NCBI GenBank assembly: GCA_023150835.1
Contig: JAKLKB010000080.1
Coordinates: forward strand, 1 to 29,948
Origin: Myxococcota bacterium
GTDB lineage: Bacteria; Myxococcota_C; UBA6777
DNA length: 29,948 bases
Reading direction: 5' to 3'
In this document: positions 23,650 through 29,948 of the stretch, one piece after another
How positions within the stretch are numbered: the first letter of the stretch is position 1
Layout of the letters: each line of letters opens with the position of its first letter
Made by a program: the position numbers and the translations under genes
Notes under the pieces: generated by a model
Databases searched by the model: none
What the model was told of the DNA's origin: nothing
The model's input: the letters and a program-made list of their open reading frames with translations, nothing else

Positions 23650-25221
23650 TTAGCGAGGCAGACCGATCAAAAAGCGCGTGCCATGAGGGGGTAAGTTGTG
23701 GTGGGTGAGGGTACCGCCGTGTCCGAGGATGATCTGTTGTGTGAGCGGAAGCCCAAGCCCCGAGCCGTCGTCTTTGGTGGAAAAGAAAGGATCGAAGATC
23801 TTGTCTTGGTTTTCGGGGGGGATACCTGAGCCGTTGTCGTCGATCTGGATGGCGACGCCGTCTTCGGTGTGATCGATGCCGATGGCGATGCGTGGCGTTG
23901 CGGCTGGACCCGAAGAAGCCGCTTCGGTGGCGTTGCGGATCAAGTTAAGCAGGGCTTGTCGGATCTGGCGCTGATCGATGTGAACCAGCGCATACGTGGG
24001 GGCTTTGTTCCACGCCCAGATCACGCGACGGGCAGCCAGTTCGGGAGACAGAAAGCCCATGATATCTTGGAGTAGGGCGGCGATATTGGCTTCTTCAAGC
24101 TGTGGGGGAGGGAGTCGCGCAAAGTGGAGGTATTCTTCGGTGATCGAGGTGAGGCGCTCGACTTCGCGGGCGGCGGCATGGAGGACTGCAAGGGCTTCTT
24201 GGGGTTCGGGGAGTTGTTGGATATCGTCTTCGAGCAGTTCGAGGTTGAGTCCGATGGCATTGAGGGGGTTTCGGACTTCGTGGGTGATCTGGGCGGCGAG
24301 TCGGCCAATGGCGGCGAGGCGTTCGGAGCGCAGAAGTTTTTCGGAGCTTTGTTGGAGATCGCGGTAGGCCTCTTCGAGGGCGGTGCGTTGTTGGGCGAGG
24401 TGTTGATCGCGCTCGTGGAGAGAGCGGGCCATGCGGTTAAAGTCTTGTGCAAGCTGTCCGATCTCGTCGGTCGATGGGATATCGAGGGCTTGGATATAAT
24501 CGCCTTCGCTGATCCGCGCCGCCATCGCCGTCAAATGGCGGATCCGACTCAGCGGGATCACGCTCCACAACAAAGTCAACAAACCCATCAATAGCCCCGC
24601 ACCACTCGACAAGATCAGACCCAAGACCGCACGATGCTCTTCGCGCTCGGCATCCAACACCGCTTGCAACGGTCGAAAGTCCATGTGTTTGATTAATTGT
24701 TGCATCTCTGTGCGCAGCGCGTCATCCGCTCGTTGAAATCGCTGTTGATGCGTCCGCAGGGTGGCTTGCGCAACCGCCCCGAGTGTGTCTTGTGTTTGCA
24801 GCAACGCACGTTGCCTTTGTTCGGTAAAAAACAAGATCCGCTGGAAATGCAGATGAAGCTTTTGTACAAAGTCCGCATCGCGTTGTTGGGTATGTTGTGC
24901 AAGCTGCTTGATGATCGACACCGAAGCCACGAGCTTTGTGTGGACCGCAGGGGCAAAGGCCAGACGTTCGAGCCATTCCCGTTGGAGCGTTTGTGGTGTA
25001 GAGGCCAGAAAGCGCATCGCGTCATCGCGCTTGTTAAGTTGGAGGGCTTCGAGTTGTGAGATGCGGGTATTCAAGCGATACACGGGACGAAGTAGCCGCA
25101 GATGGAGTCCGATCTGCCGCAGTTGGTAGATGCTCCATAGATTCACGGCTCCAAACGTGAGCAAAAGCATCAAAAATCCAAGCAAGATACGGGTGGGGAT
25201 CGGAAGTCGAAGACGTGTCAA
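23650..25221 (-). CDS. membrane sensor histidine kinase
   Basis: About 523 residues from TTG 25221, which has GGAGA seven bases upstream. An in-frame ATG at 25269 would add 16 residues but has no ribosome site, so I prefer TTG. Order: membrane helix RILLGFLMLLLTFGAVNLW (about 11-31), a helical periplasmic domain of about 170 residues, a second helix (GLILSSGAGLLMGLLTLLW), a HAMP linker (RHLTAMAARISEGDY... DEIGQLAQDFNRMARSL), a HisKA dimerisation helix with phosphorylated His314 in ITHEVRNPLNAI, and a HATPase domain with LLNLIRNATEA (N box), IDDNGSGIP (G1), FDPFFSTKDDGSGLGL (F and G2). All catalytic boxes are intact. No response regulator gene is adjacent, so its partner lies elsewhere. Confidence 0.93.
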   Translation of the reverse strand: MTRLRLPIPTRILLGFLMLLLTFGAVNLWSIYQLRQIGLHLRLLRPVYRLNTRISQLEALQLNKRDDAMRFLASTPQTLQREWLERLAFAPAVHTKLVASVSIIKQLAQHTQQRDADFVQKLHLHFQRILFFTEQRQRALLQTQDTLGAVAQATLRTHQQRFQRADDALRTEMQQLIKHMDFRPLQAVLDAEREEHRAVLGLILSSGAGLLMGLLTLLWSVIPLSRIRHLTAMAARISEGDYIQALDIPSTDEIGQLAQDFNRMARSLHERDQHLAQQRTALEEAYRDLQQSSEKLLRSERLAAIGRLAAQITHEVRNPLNAIGLNLELLEDDIQQLPEPQEALAVLHAAAREVERLTSITEEYLHFARLPPPQLEEANIAALLQDIMGFLSPELAARRVIWAWNKAPTYALVHIDQRQIRQALLNLIRNATEAASSGPAATPRIAIGIDHTEDGVAIQIDDNGSGIPPENQDKIFDPFFSTKDDGSGLGLPLTQQIILGHGGTLTHHNLPPHGTRFLIGLPR

Positions 25222-25269
25222 CAACGATTCTCCGTGTGTTTGGGCGAGTAGAGACGAGAGGAAAAACAT

Positions 25270-26964
25270 TTGGTAACGATTCGTGCAGAAAATCCATTGA
25301 TTGTCCAGAGTGATCTAACGCTTTTGGTCGAGGTGTACAGTCCGCGTTATGTGCCGCTACGCGAAAAGCTGGCGCGTTTTGCGGAGTTGGTGCGCTCTCC
25401 CGAACACATCCACACCTATCGCATCACGCCCCTTTCCTTGTGGAATGCCGCTGCTTCGGGCTTGGCCACCGGCGATATCTGCTCGACCCTCACGGAGTTT
25501 GCCAAGTACCCCGTCCCCGAACACGTCTACCTCGAAGTCCGCGCCCAGATGGATCGCTACGGCATGATCCGCCTCTATGCCGATGAAGGCGGCCTCCGCC
25601 TTGAAATCGATGAACCCCTGCTGCGTGAACAACTCCGCCGTCACCCCAAGATCGCCAAACTCCTCCATCCCCACGCCCAACACAACGCCTTCTGGGTCGA
25701 AACCTTGCATCGCGGCGAAGTCAAGCAAGCCTTGATCAAACTCGGCTACCCCACCCGCGACGAAGCAGGGTTCACCACCGGCACGCCCCTGTCTGTTCGC
25801 TTGCGCACCACCACCCTCTCTGGCGAGCCGTTTGCCTTGCGCAGCTACCAAGAAGAATCCGTCGATATCTTTGATGCGGGCGGTGGACCCGAAGGCGGGC
25901 ATGGCGTGATCGTCCTCCCTTGTGGCGCTGGAAAAACCGTCGTCGGCATCGGCGTGATGGCTCGCGCTCAAGTCCAAACCTTGATCTTGGCCACCAATAT
26001 CTCCGCCTGTCGCCAATGGGTCCGCGAGATCCTCGATAAAACCCAGCTTTGCGAAGAAGATGTCGGCGAGTATTCGGGCGAACGCAAAGAGATCCGACCC
26101 GTCACCGTCGCCACCTACCAGATCTTGACCTACCGCCAAGACAAACTCGGTGACTTCCCACACTTTGGCGTGTTCCATGCCCAAAACTGGGGCTTGGTGA
26201 TCTACGATGAAGTCCATCTGTTGCCCGCCCCCGTCTTTCGCATGACCAGCGCCCTCCAAGCCCGCCGACGCTTGGGCCTCACCGCCACCTTGGTTCGCGA
26301 AGATGGCCTCGAAGATGACGTCTTCTGTCTGATCGGCCCCAAACGCTTTGATCTGCCTTGGCGTGAACTCGAAGAAAAGGGCTTTATCGCCGAAGCCCAA
26401 TGCCACGAATACCGCGTCGAAATGCCCCGCGATGCTCGCCTCGATTACGCCACCGCTTCCGAACGCTCCCGTGTTCGCTTGGCCTCCGAAAATCCCCTCA
26501 AACTCACCCTCTCCCAAGCCCTCTGCCAAAAACACCTCGACGATCACGTCCTTGTGATCGGACAATACATCGAACAACTCCGCGAATTCGCCCGCGTCCT
26601 TGATGCCCCCCTCATCACAGGACAAACCCGCACCGAACGCCGCGAAAAGCTTTACGAAAGTTTCCGCTCCGGAGAAACCCGTCTGCTCGTCGTCTCCAAA
26701 GTCGCCAACTTCTCCATCGATCTCCCCGACGCCAACGTCCTGATCCAGATCTCAGGCAGCTTCGGCTCCCGCCAAGAAGAAGCACAACGCTTGGGCCGCA
26801 TCCTCCGACCCAAAGATGGACTCGCTTATTTTTATTCTCTCGTCAGCCGCGATACCTGCGAACAAGACTTCTCCATGAAACGCCAACGCTTCCTCACCGA
26901 ACAAGGCTACCAATACCAAATCCACGAGATCTCCCGCGAAGACCTCGACAAAGGTCTCTTGTGA
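25270..26964 (+). CDS. XPB/Ssl2-family DNA helicase
   Basis: A 564-residue SF2 helicase of the bacterial XPB group, a 3'-5' DNA-unwinding enzyme thought to act in DNA repair. It starts at TTG 25270, seven bases after GAGGA; the family's opening NPLIVQSDLTLLVEV follows at once. The N-terminal damage-recognition-like domain contains SPEHIHTYRITPLSLWNAAASG. Walker A is CGAGKT (218-223), the DEVH box is at 313-316, and LTATLVREDG contains the Arg-Glu-Asp motif typical of XPB. The second helicase lobe ends with EEAQRLGRILRPKDG (motif VI). The start lies beside the divergent histidine kinase, so its promoter must lie in that gene's 5' coding end or the tiny spacer. Codon endings become strongly C-rich after the first hundred bases. 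Confidence 0.95.
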   Translation: MVTIRAENPLIVQSDLTLLVEVYSPRYVPLREKLARFAELVRSPEHIHTYRITPLSLWNAAASGLATGDICSTLTEFAKYPVPEHVYLEVRAQMDRYGMIRLYADEGGLRLEIDEPLLREQLRRHPKIAKLLHPHAQHNAFWVETLHRGEVKQALIKLGYPTRDEAGFTTGTPLSVRLRTTTLSGEPFALRSYQEESVDIFDAGGGPEGGHGVIVLPCGAGKTVVGIGVMARAQVQTLILATNISACRQWVREILDKTQLCEEDVGEYSGERKEIRPVTVATYQILTYRQDKLGDFPHFGVFHAQNWGLVIYDEVHLLPAPVFRMTSALQARRRLGLTATLVREDGLEDDVFCLIGPKRFDLPWRELEEKGFIAEAQCHEYRVEMPRDARLDYATASERSRVRLASENPLKLTLSQALCQKHLDDHVLVIGQYIEQLREFARVLDAPLITGQTRTERREKLYESFRSGETRLLVVSKVANFSIDLPDANVLIQISGSFGSRQEEAQRLGRILRPKDGLAYFYSLVSRDTCEQDFSMKRQRFLTEQGYQYQIHEISREDLDKGLL

Positions 26965-27395
26965 TCCCCTTCCCCCCCAGACCCATCTCTCCTCGTTGTC
27001 ATCCAACCAAAGAGAGTCCACGAAAAACACGGAAAACACGGAAAAAGAAAGGGACGGGGATCAGGCGGTATCGAGTAAACGTGCGGAGCGGGGAGCCGCG
27101 AAGCGACGGGGTGAGGTCAGCACAGTCAACAACGTGCGGATGGCCTTGAGAATACGAAATCCGCCCGTAGCGTGATCGTTAAACGTAGGGGCATACAGGT
27201 GTGGCTGCCCAACCGTAGGGCATCTACGCACGATCCTTGGATCACACATCTTGCGGATATCGTATGAGACACCCTCTCCGCACGTCACAACGCCATCGAA
27301 AGAAGGCGCGGGGGTGGCGTGTGGCTCTTGCTTCTCGGTCAGTTGTTTGTTTTGCTGTCGCTTTGGGGTTTTGAAAGAGTATACGGGAGGCTGCG
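26965..27395. other. 431-base non-coding gap with short repeats and hairpins
   Basis: I see no convincing gene. Three tandem copies of CACGRAAAA start at 27019, 27028 and 27037. A GGGCA/TGCCC hairpin lies near 27189-27210, and CGTAGGG(G)CAT is repeated at about 27184 and 27214. A 62-codon frame on the minus strand (27249-27061, beginning MCDPRIVRRCPTVGQPHLYA) has no ribosome site. The end of the gap, GGGAGGCTGCG, is the ribosome site of the next gene. Confidence 0.5.
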
Positions 27396-29519
27396 ATGGA
27401 CAAGAAAGCGCTGATGGAAGAATTGGAACAGTTGGGGAAGTTGCACCAAGCAGGCGTGCTATCGCAAGCAGAATTCGAGGCCGAAAAAGCCGATTTGTTG
27501 GGACAGTTGCGGGCTTTGCGTGGTGGGCAAGCGCCCGTGCTTTCGAAGGGCGGTGGCGGCGGCGCAGGTCAAGCGCATGGGGCGGATGTATTGGCAACGG
27601 GATTTGCGGAAGATCAAGGGCAAACGGGCTTTGGTGTGGGGAGCGTGGTGGGGGAGCGGCATCGGTTGGTGCGGAAGTTGGGGCAAGGCGGGATGGGCGA
27701 AGTGTGGTTGGCCGAGGATGTGCGGTTGGGTCGGGTGTTCGCGCTGAAGTTTTTAGCGGATGCACTGGTGGGATCAGCGGAAGCGTTGGGACGGATGCAC
27801 CGAGAATATGAAGTGTTAGAAAAGCTGTCGCATCCGAATATCGTGCGCGTGTTTGATATGGATCAGGACCAAGAGAGCGGACGTTGGTATCTGCGGATGG
27901 AGTATGTGGAAGGCGAAGACTTGGGGAAAAAGCTCAGCGAAGTCTCGCAACAGGCCAAACGACCGTTGTTTGGGATGGATGTGATGGTGGGATGGTTGGG
28001 GCAGCTTGTGGAGGCGTTGGAACACGCGCATCAGCGGGGGATCTTGCACCGCGATATCAAGCCCGCGAATCTGATGTTGGCGACGAGTGGAACGCTCAAA
28101 GTGATGGACTTTGGGATAGCGCGTATGGTGAGTGGGACGCATACCACGCAACATACCGCGATGATGGGGTCGATGTACTATGCCGCCCCCGAATTGTTGC
28201 GTGGCCAATCTGCGACTTTGGCGGCGGATATCTATTCGTTTGGGGTGTTGGCGTATGAGATGTTGATGGGGGATCTGCCGATGGGGCGGTTTGCGCTGCC
28301 GTCTTCGGTGTTTGGGGGATTCTCTGAGAGGGTGGATGATGCGCTAGAGCGGATGTTGCAGGTGAATCCCAAGCAGCGGGGAGAATCGTTGCGGGAGGCG
28401 TGGTTGCCTTTGCGCGATGCGCTGCTCGTGAAAGCGCCAGCGGTGGTGTCACCCAACCCTGCGCCGCCGTCTCCGAAGAACGAGGCGATTTCACCGCCGC
28501 TCCAACCCGCGTCCGATCTCAGGTTGTCGGCGCTCTCCGTATTGTCGCCAGAGATCGACGCCTTTGTATCGTCATTCCGACCCGATCTATCGTTGGCGTC
28601 TCCGCAGATCGAGGCCGTGATGCCGCCAAGCCAACCCAACGTCCCCGAGCCATCGACAAGACAACGGCAGGTCGCACCGAATCCGACGCCGTTGTACGCG
28701 ATCGACTACGATCGATCGGCAGGAGAACGGCGGGTGTTTCGTTTGGGCGGGGCGGACTTTGCGATGCGCTGGATTCCTGCGGGGCGCTTTCTGATGGGCG
28801 CAGGAGTCGACGACAACAAGGCTTTCAGCGATGAACATCCGCAACACGAAGTGACGGTGACACAGGGATTTTGGATGGGCGAAACGCCCGTCACACAAGA
28901 GCAATACCAAACGATCATGGGCAAGAACCCATCGTATTTTCAACGTGTGGGTGTGGGGGCACCTGTGGAGTCTGTGAGTTGGTACGATGCAGCGGCGTTT
29001 GCAAACCATCTGTCGGAATTGGAAGGTTTGTCGGCTTGTTTTGTGGGAACAGGGGAAAAGATGGAGGGGGTGGGGAACAAGGGCAGCGATTATCTGGGCT
29101 GTAAAGGTTGGCGTTTGCCGACAGAGGCGGAGTGGGAACACGCTTGTCGGGCAGGAACCACTTCGCCGCGCTACGGAGACGTGGACCCGATCGCATGGTA
29201 CCGCAAAAACAGCGGAGACCATACGTGTCTTGTGAGGCAAAAACAAGCCAACGCTTGGGGGTTATACGATATGTTGGGCAACGTCTGGGAGTGGTGTTAT
29301 GACTGGTATGGTGGTTATCCGGCCCAAGCCGCGACAGATCCGACAGGCACCGCTATCGGCGCAAGCTGCGTGTCACGGGGAGGCAGTTGGGACTCCGACG
29401 CCCACAGCGTGCGTGCGGCGACTCGCTATATCGGCACACCAACAAACCGCAACTACGCTCTCGGTTTTCGTGTCGTCAGGTCGGGTCGTGCGGGGAGCGC
29501 CAAAGCATCAGAAGGGTGA
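27396..29519 (+). CDS. SHOCT / Ser-Thr kinase / FGE-like fusion protein
   Basis: A 707-residue cytoplasmic fusion without membrane helix. Residues 1-40 resemble a SHOCT helix pair (LEQLGKLHQAGVLSQAEFEAEKADLL), often an oligomerisation element. The kinase domain (about 88-345) has GQGGMGEVW, Lys118, HRDIKPAN (Asp220) and DFG (Asp238); the usual GTP before the P+1 loop is GSMYYAAPE. A Pro/Ser linker with two SPEIDAF/SPQIEAV segments follows. From about 457 comes a formylglycine-generating-enzyme (FGE-sulfatase) fold: RWIPAGRFLMGAG, DEHPQHEVTV, PVTQEQYQTIMG, PVESVSWYDAAAFANHLS, WRLPTEAEWEHACRAG, NVWEWCYDWYGGY and RGGSWDSDAHSVRAATRY ... GFRVVR. True FGE has two cysteines after RGGSW; here they are Ser667 and Val672, so the domain probably binds rather than oxidises. 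ATG follows GGGAGG. Confidence 0.92.
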   Translation: MDKKALMEELEQLGKLHQAGVLSQAEFEAEKADLLGQLRALRGGQAPVLSKGGGGGAGQAHGADVLATGFAEDQGQTGFGVGSVVGERHRLVRKLGQGGMGEVWLAEDVRLGRVFALKFLADALVGSAEALGRMHREYEVLEKLSHPNIVRVFDMDQDQESGRWYLRMEYVEGEDLGKKLSEVSQQAKRPLFGMDVMVGWLGQLVEALEHAHQRGILHRDIKPANLMLATSGTLKVMDFGIARMVSGTHTTQHTAMMGSMYYAAPELLRGQSATLAADIYSFGVLAYEMLMGDLPMGRFALPSSVFGGFSERVDDALERMLQVNPKQRGESLREAWLPLRDALLVKAPAVVSPNPAPPSPKNEAISPPLQPASDLRLSALSVLSPEIDAFVSSFRPDLSLASPQIEAVMPPSQPNVPEPSTRQRQVAPNPTPLYAIDYDRSAGERRVFRLGGADFAMRWIPAGRFLMGAGVDDNKAFSDEHPQHEVTVTQGFWMGETPVTQEQYQTIMGKNPSYFQRVGVGAPVESVSWYDAAAFANHLSELEGLSACFVGTGEKMEGVGNKGSDYLGCKGWRLPTEAEWEHACRAGTTSPRYGDVDPIAWYRKNSGDHTCLVRQKQANAWGLYDMLGNVWEWCYDWYGGYPAQAATDPTGTAIGASCVSRGGSWDSDAHSVRAATRYIGTPTNRNYALGFRVVRSGRAGSAKASEG

Positions 29520-29558
29520 AGGCGAGCAGCGTGGGCCTCGCCAAGGCATCGGAAGGGT
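29499..29558 (+). repeat. short direct repeat over the end of the kinase-FGE gene
   Basis: GCCAAAGCATCAGAAGGGT (29499-29517) recurs as GCCAAGGCATCGGAAGGGT (29540-29558) with 17 of 19 bases identical, 41 bases apart. The first copy encodes the last residues of the protein (AKASEG) and leads into the stop codon. It may be a small local duplication. Confidence 0.6.
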
Positions 29559-29580
29559 CGAGGGCGATGTTGGGTTTCTC

Positions 29581-29618
29581 CCCCTCGCCTCCGCAGCGTA
29601 GCGTCGCGAGGAGAGGGG
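29581..29618. other. long imperfect stem-loop downstream of the kinase-FGE gene
   Basis: CCCCTC and CCTC on the left arm pair with GAGG and GAGGGG on the right arm around an 11-base loop, with single-base interruptions. No T-run follows, so it is not a standard terminator. It may be a REP-like element. Sequence 29619-29690 shows nothing else. Confidence 0.45.
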
Positions 29619-29693
29619 GCAGGGGGGTGAGGGGTTGATCGATCTCGAATCCTCTGTTTATTTCGCTTTTTGTACCCTTGTAAGCCGTGTTTT

Positions 29694-29948
29694 GGGGAGG
29701 GCGAAAAGTGGTCGTACGGGGGGACGGTGTGCTTTTGGGAGGGCGAAAAGTGGTTGTACGGGGGTACGGTGTGTTTTTGGGAGGGCGAAAAGTGGTCGTA
29801 CGGGGGTACGGTGTGTTTTTGGGAGGGCAAAAAGTGGTTGTACGGGGGTACGGTGTGTTTTTGGGAGGGCAAAAAGTGGTTGTACGGGGGTACGGTGTGT
29901 TTTTGGGAGGGCAAAAAGTGGTTGTACGGGGGTACGGTGTGTTTTTGG
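29694..29948. repeat. 42-bp tandem repeat array (six units, runs off the window)
   Basis: The string GC(G/A)AAAAGTGGT starts at 29701, 29743, 29785, 29827, 29869 and 29911: an exact 42-base period. Units differ at few positions (GCG/GCA; GTCGTACG/GTTGTACG; the first unit has GGGGGGACGG). Each unit holds a small hairpin CGTAC-GGGG-GTACG. Because 42 is a multiple of three and no unit has a stop codon in any frame, all six frames are open. On the minus strand one frame reads PSQKHTVPPYNHFL per unit; on the plus strand one reads GGRKVVVRGYGVFL. No start with a ribosome site is visible, so it may be non-coding or the end of a gene beyond the window. Confidence 0.9.

Noticed and set aside
25222-25269. 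ATG at 25269 as the histidine kinase start
   Set aside because: No ribosome site upstream; the TTG pair at 25224/25221 has GGAGA at good distance and opens just before the first membrane helix.
27061-27765. Long minus-strand frame over the gap and the start of the kinase-FGE gene
   Set aside because: Its N-terminal half is the antisense of clear kinase coding sequence and is Pro/His-rich; the remaining 62 codons lack a ribosome site.
27396-29519. Functional formylglycine-generating enzyme
   Set aside because: Both catalytic cysteines are absent and no sulfatase gene is present.
29370-29519. Proven diversity-generating retroelement variable region
   Set aside because: Fold and position fit, but there is no template repeat or reverse transcriptase in the window; kept only as a question.
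29694-29948. CRISPR array
   Set aside because: The 42-base units are contiguous and near identical throughout, with no variable spacers, and there are no cas genes nearby.

Overview
The window looks like a chromosomal stretch of a Gram-negative, delta-proteobacterial or Myxococcota-like bacterium. This is inferred from the gene set and not from a marker gene. Supporting signs are several lipoprotein signal peptides, two eukaryotic-type Ser/Thr kinases, a tandem FHA protein, an XPB-type helicase, an M16 peptidase, and a sigma factor fused to a membrane/extracytoplasmic part. I found no rRNA, tRNA, CRISPR array, phage gene or transposase gene. Codon choice is peculiar: codons before Ile ATC usually end in G, so GATC is very frequent.

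Left part (1-8.4 kb). A partial DsbA-fold lipoprotein gene (minus) has lost its CxxC. It is divergent from murD (plus), which is followed by a transmembrane Ser/Thr kinase with a zinc ribbon and two PPC-like sensor modules. Three minus-strand genes follow: a small Cys-rich lipoprotein, a double-FHA protein, and a GrpE-domain protein with a long repetitive N-terminus. A multi-hairpin repeat (element A) lies between the lipoprotein and FHA genes.

Middle part (8.4-19.8 kb). A plus-strand cluster encodes an ECF-type sigma factor joined to hydrophobic segments and an Asp-box-containing C-terminus, a lipoprotein with a jelly-roll-like domain, and Lon protease (TTG start). Convergent to it is a site-2 protease with CBS domains. 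A tethered sigma factor, a lipoprotein, Lon and an intramembrane protease side by side suggest sigma release by regulated proteolysis (inference). Divergent from the site-2 protease is a 1047-residue fusion of an MFS-like membrane part, a spermidine-synthase-like domain and a TPR-like tail, followed by an exported helical protein of unknown role.

Right part (19.8-29.9 kb). A MITE-like element (B) carries the same multi-hairpin core as element A. Next come gamma-glutamyltransferase with a strongly basic linker and an M16 peptidase, joined by a 60-bp imperfect tandem duplication. A second MITE-like element (C) has the same ends as B but a different interior that looks like a terminator. A sensor histidine kinase (minus) and an XPB helicase (plus) start head to head less than 50 bp apart. 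After about 430 bp of repeat-rich non-coding DNA comes a SHOCT / Ser-Thr kinase / FGE-like fusion whose FGE part lacks the catalytic cysteines. The window ends in a perfectly periodic 42-bp tandem array that is open in all six frames.
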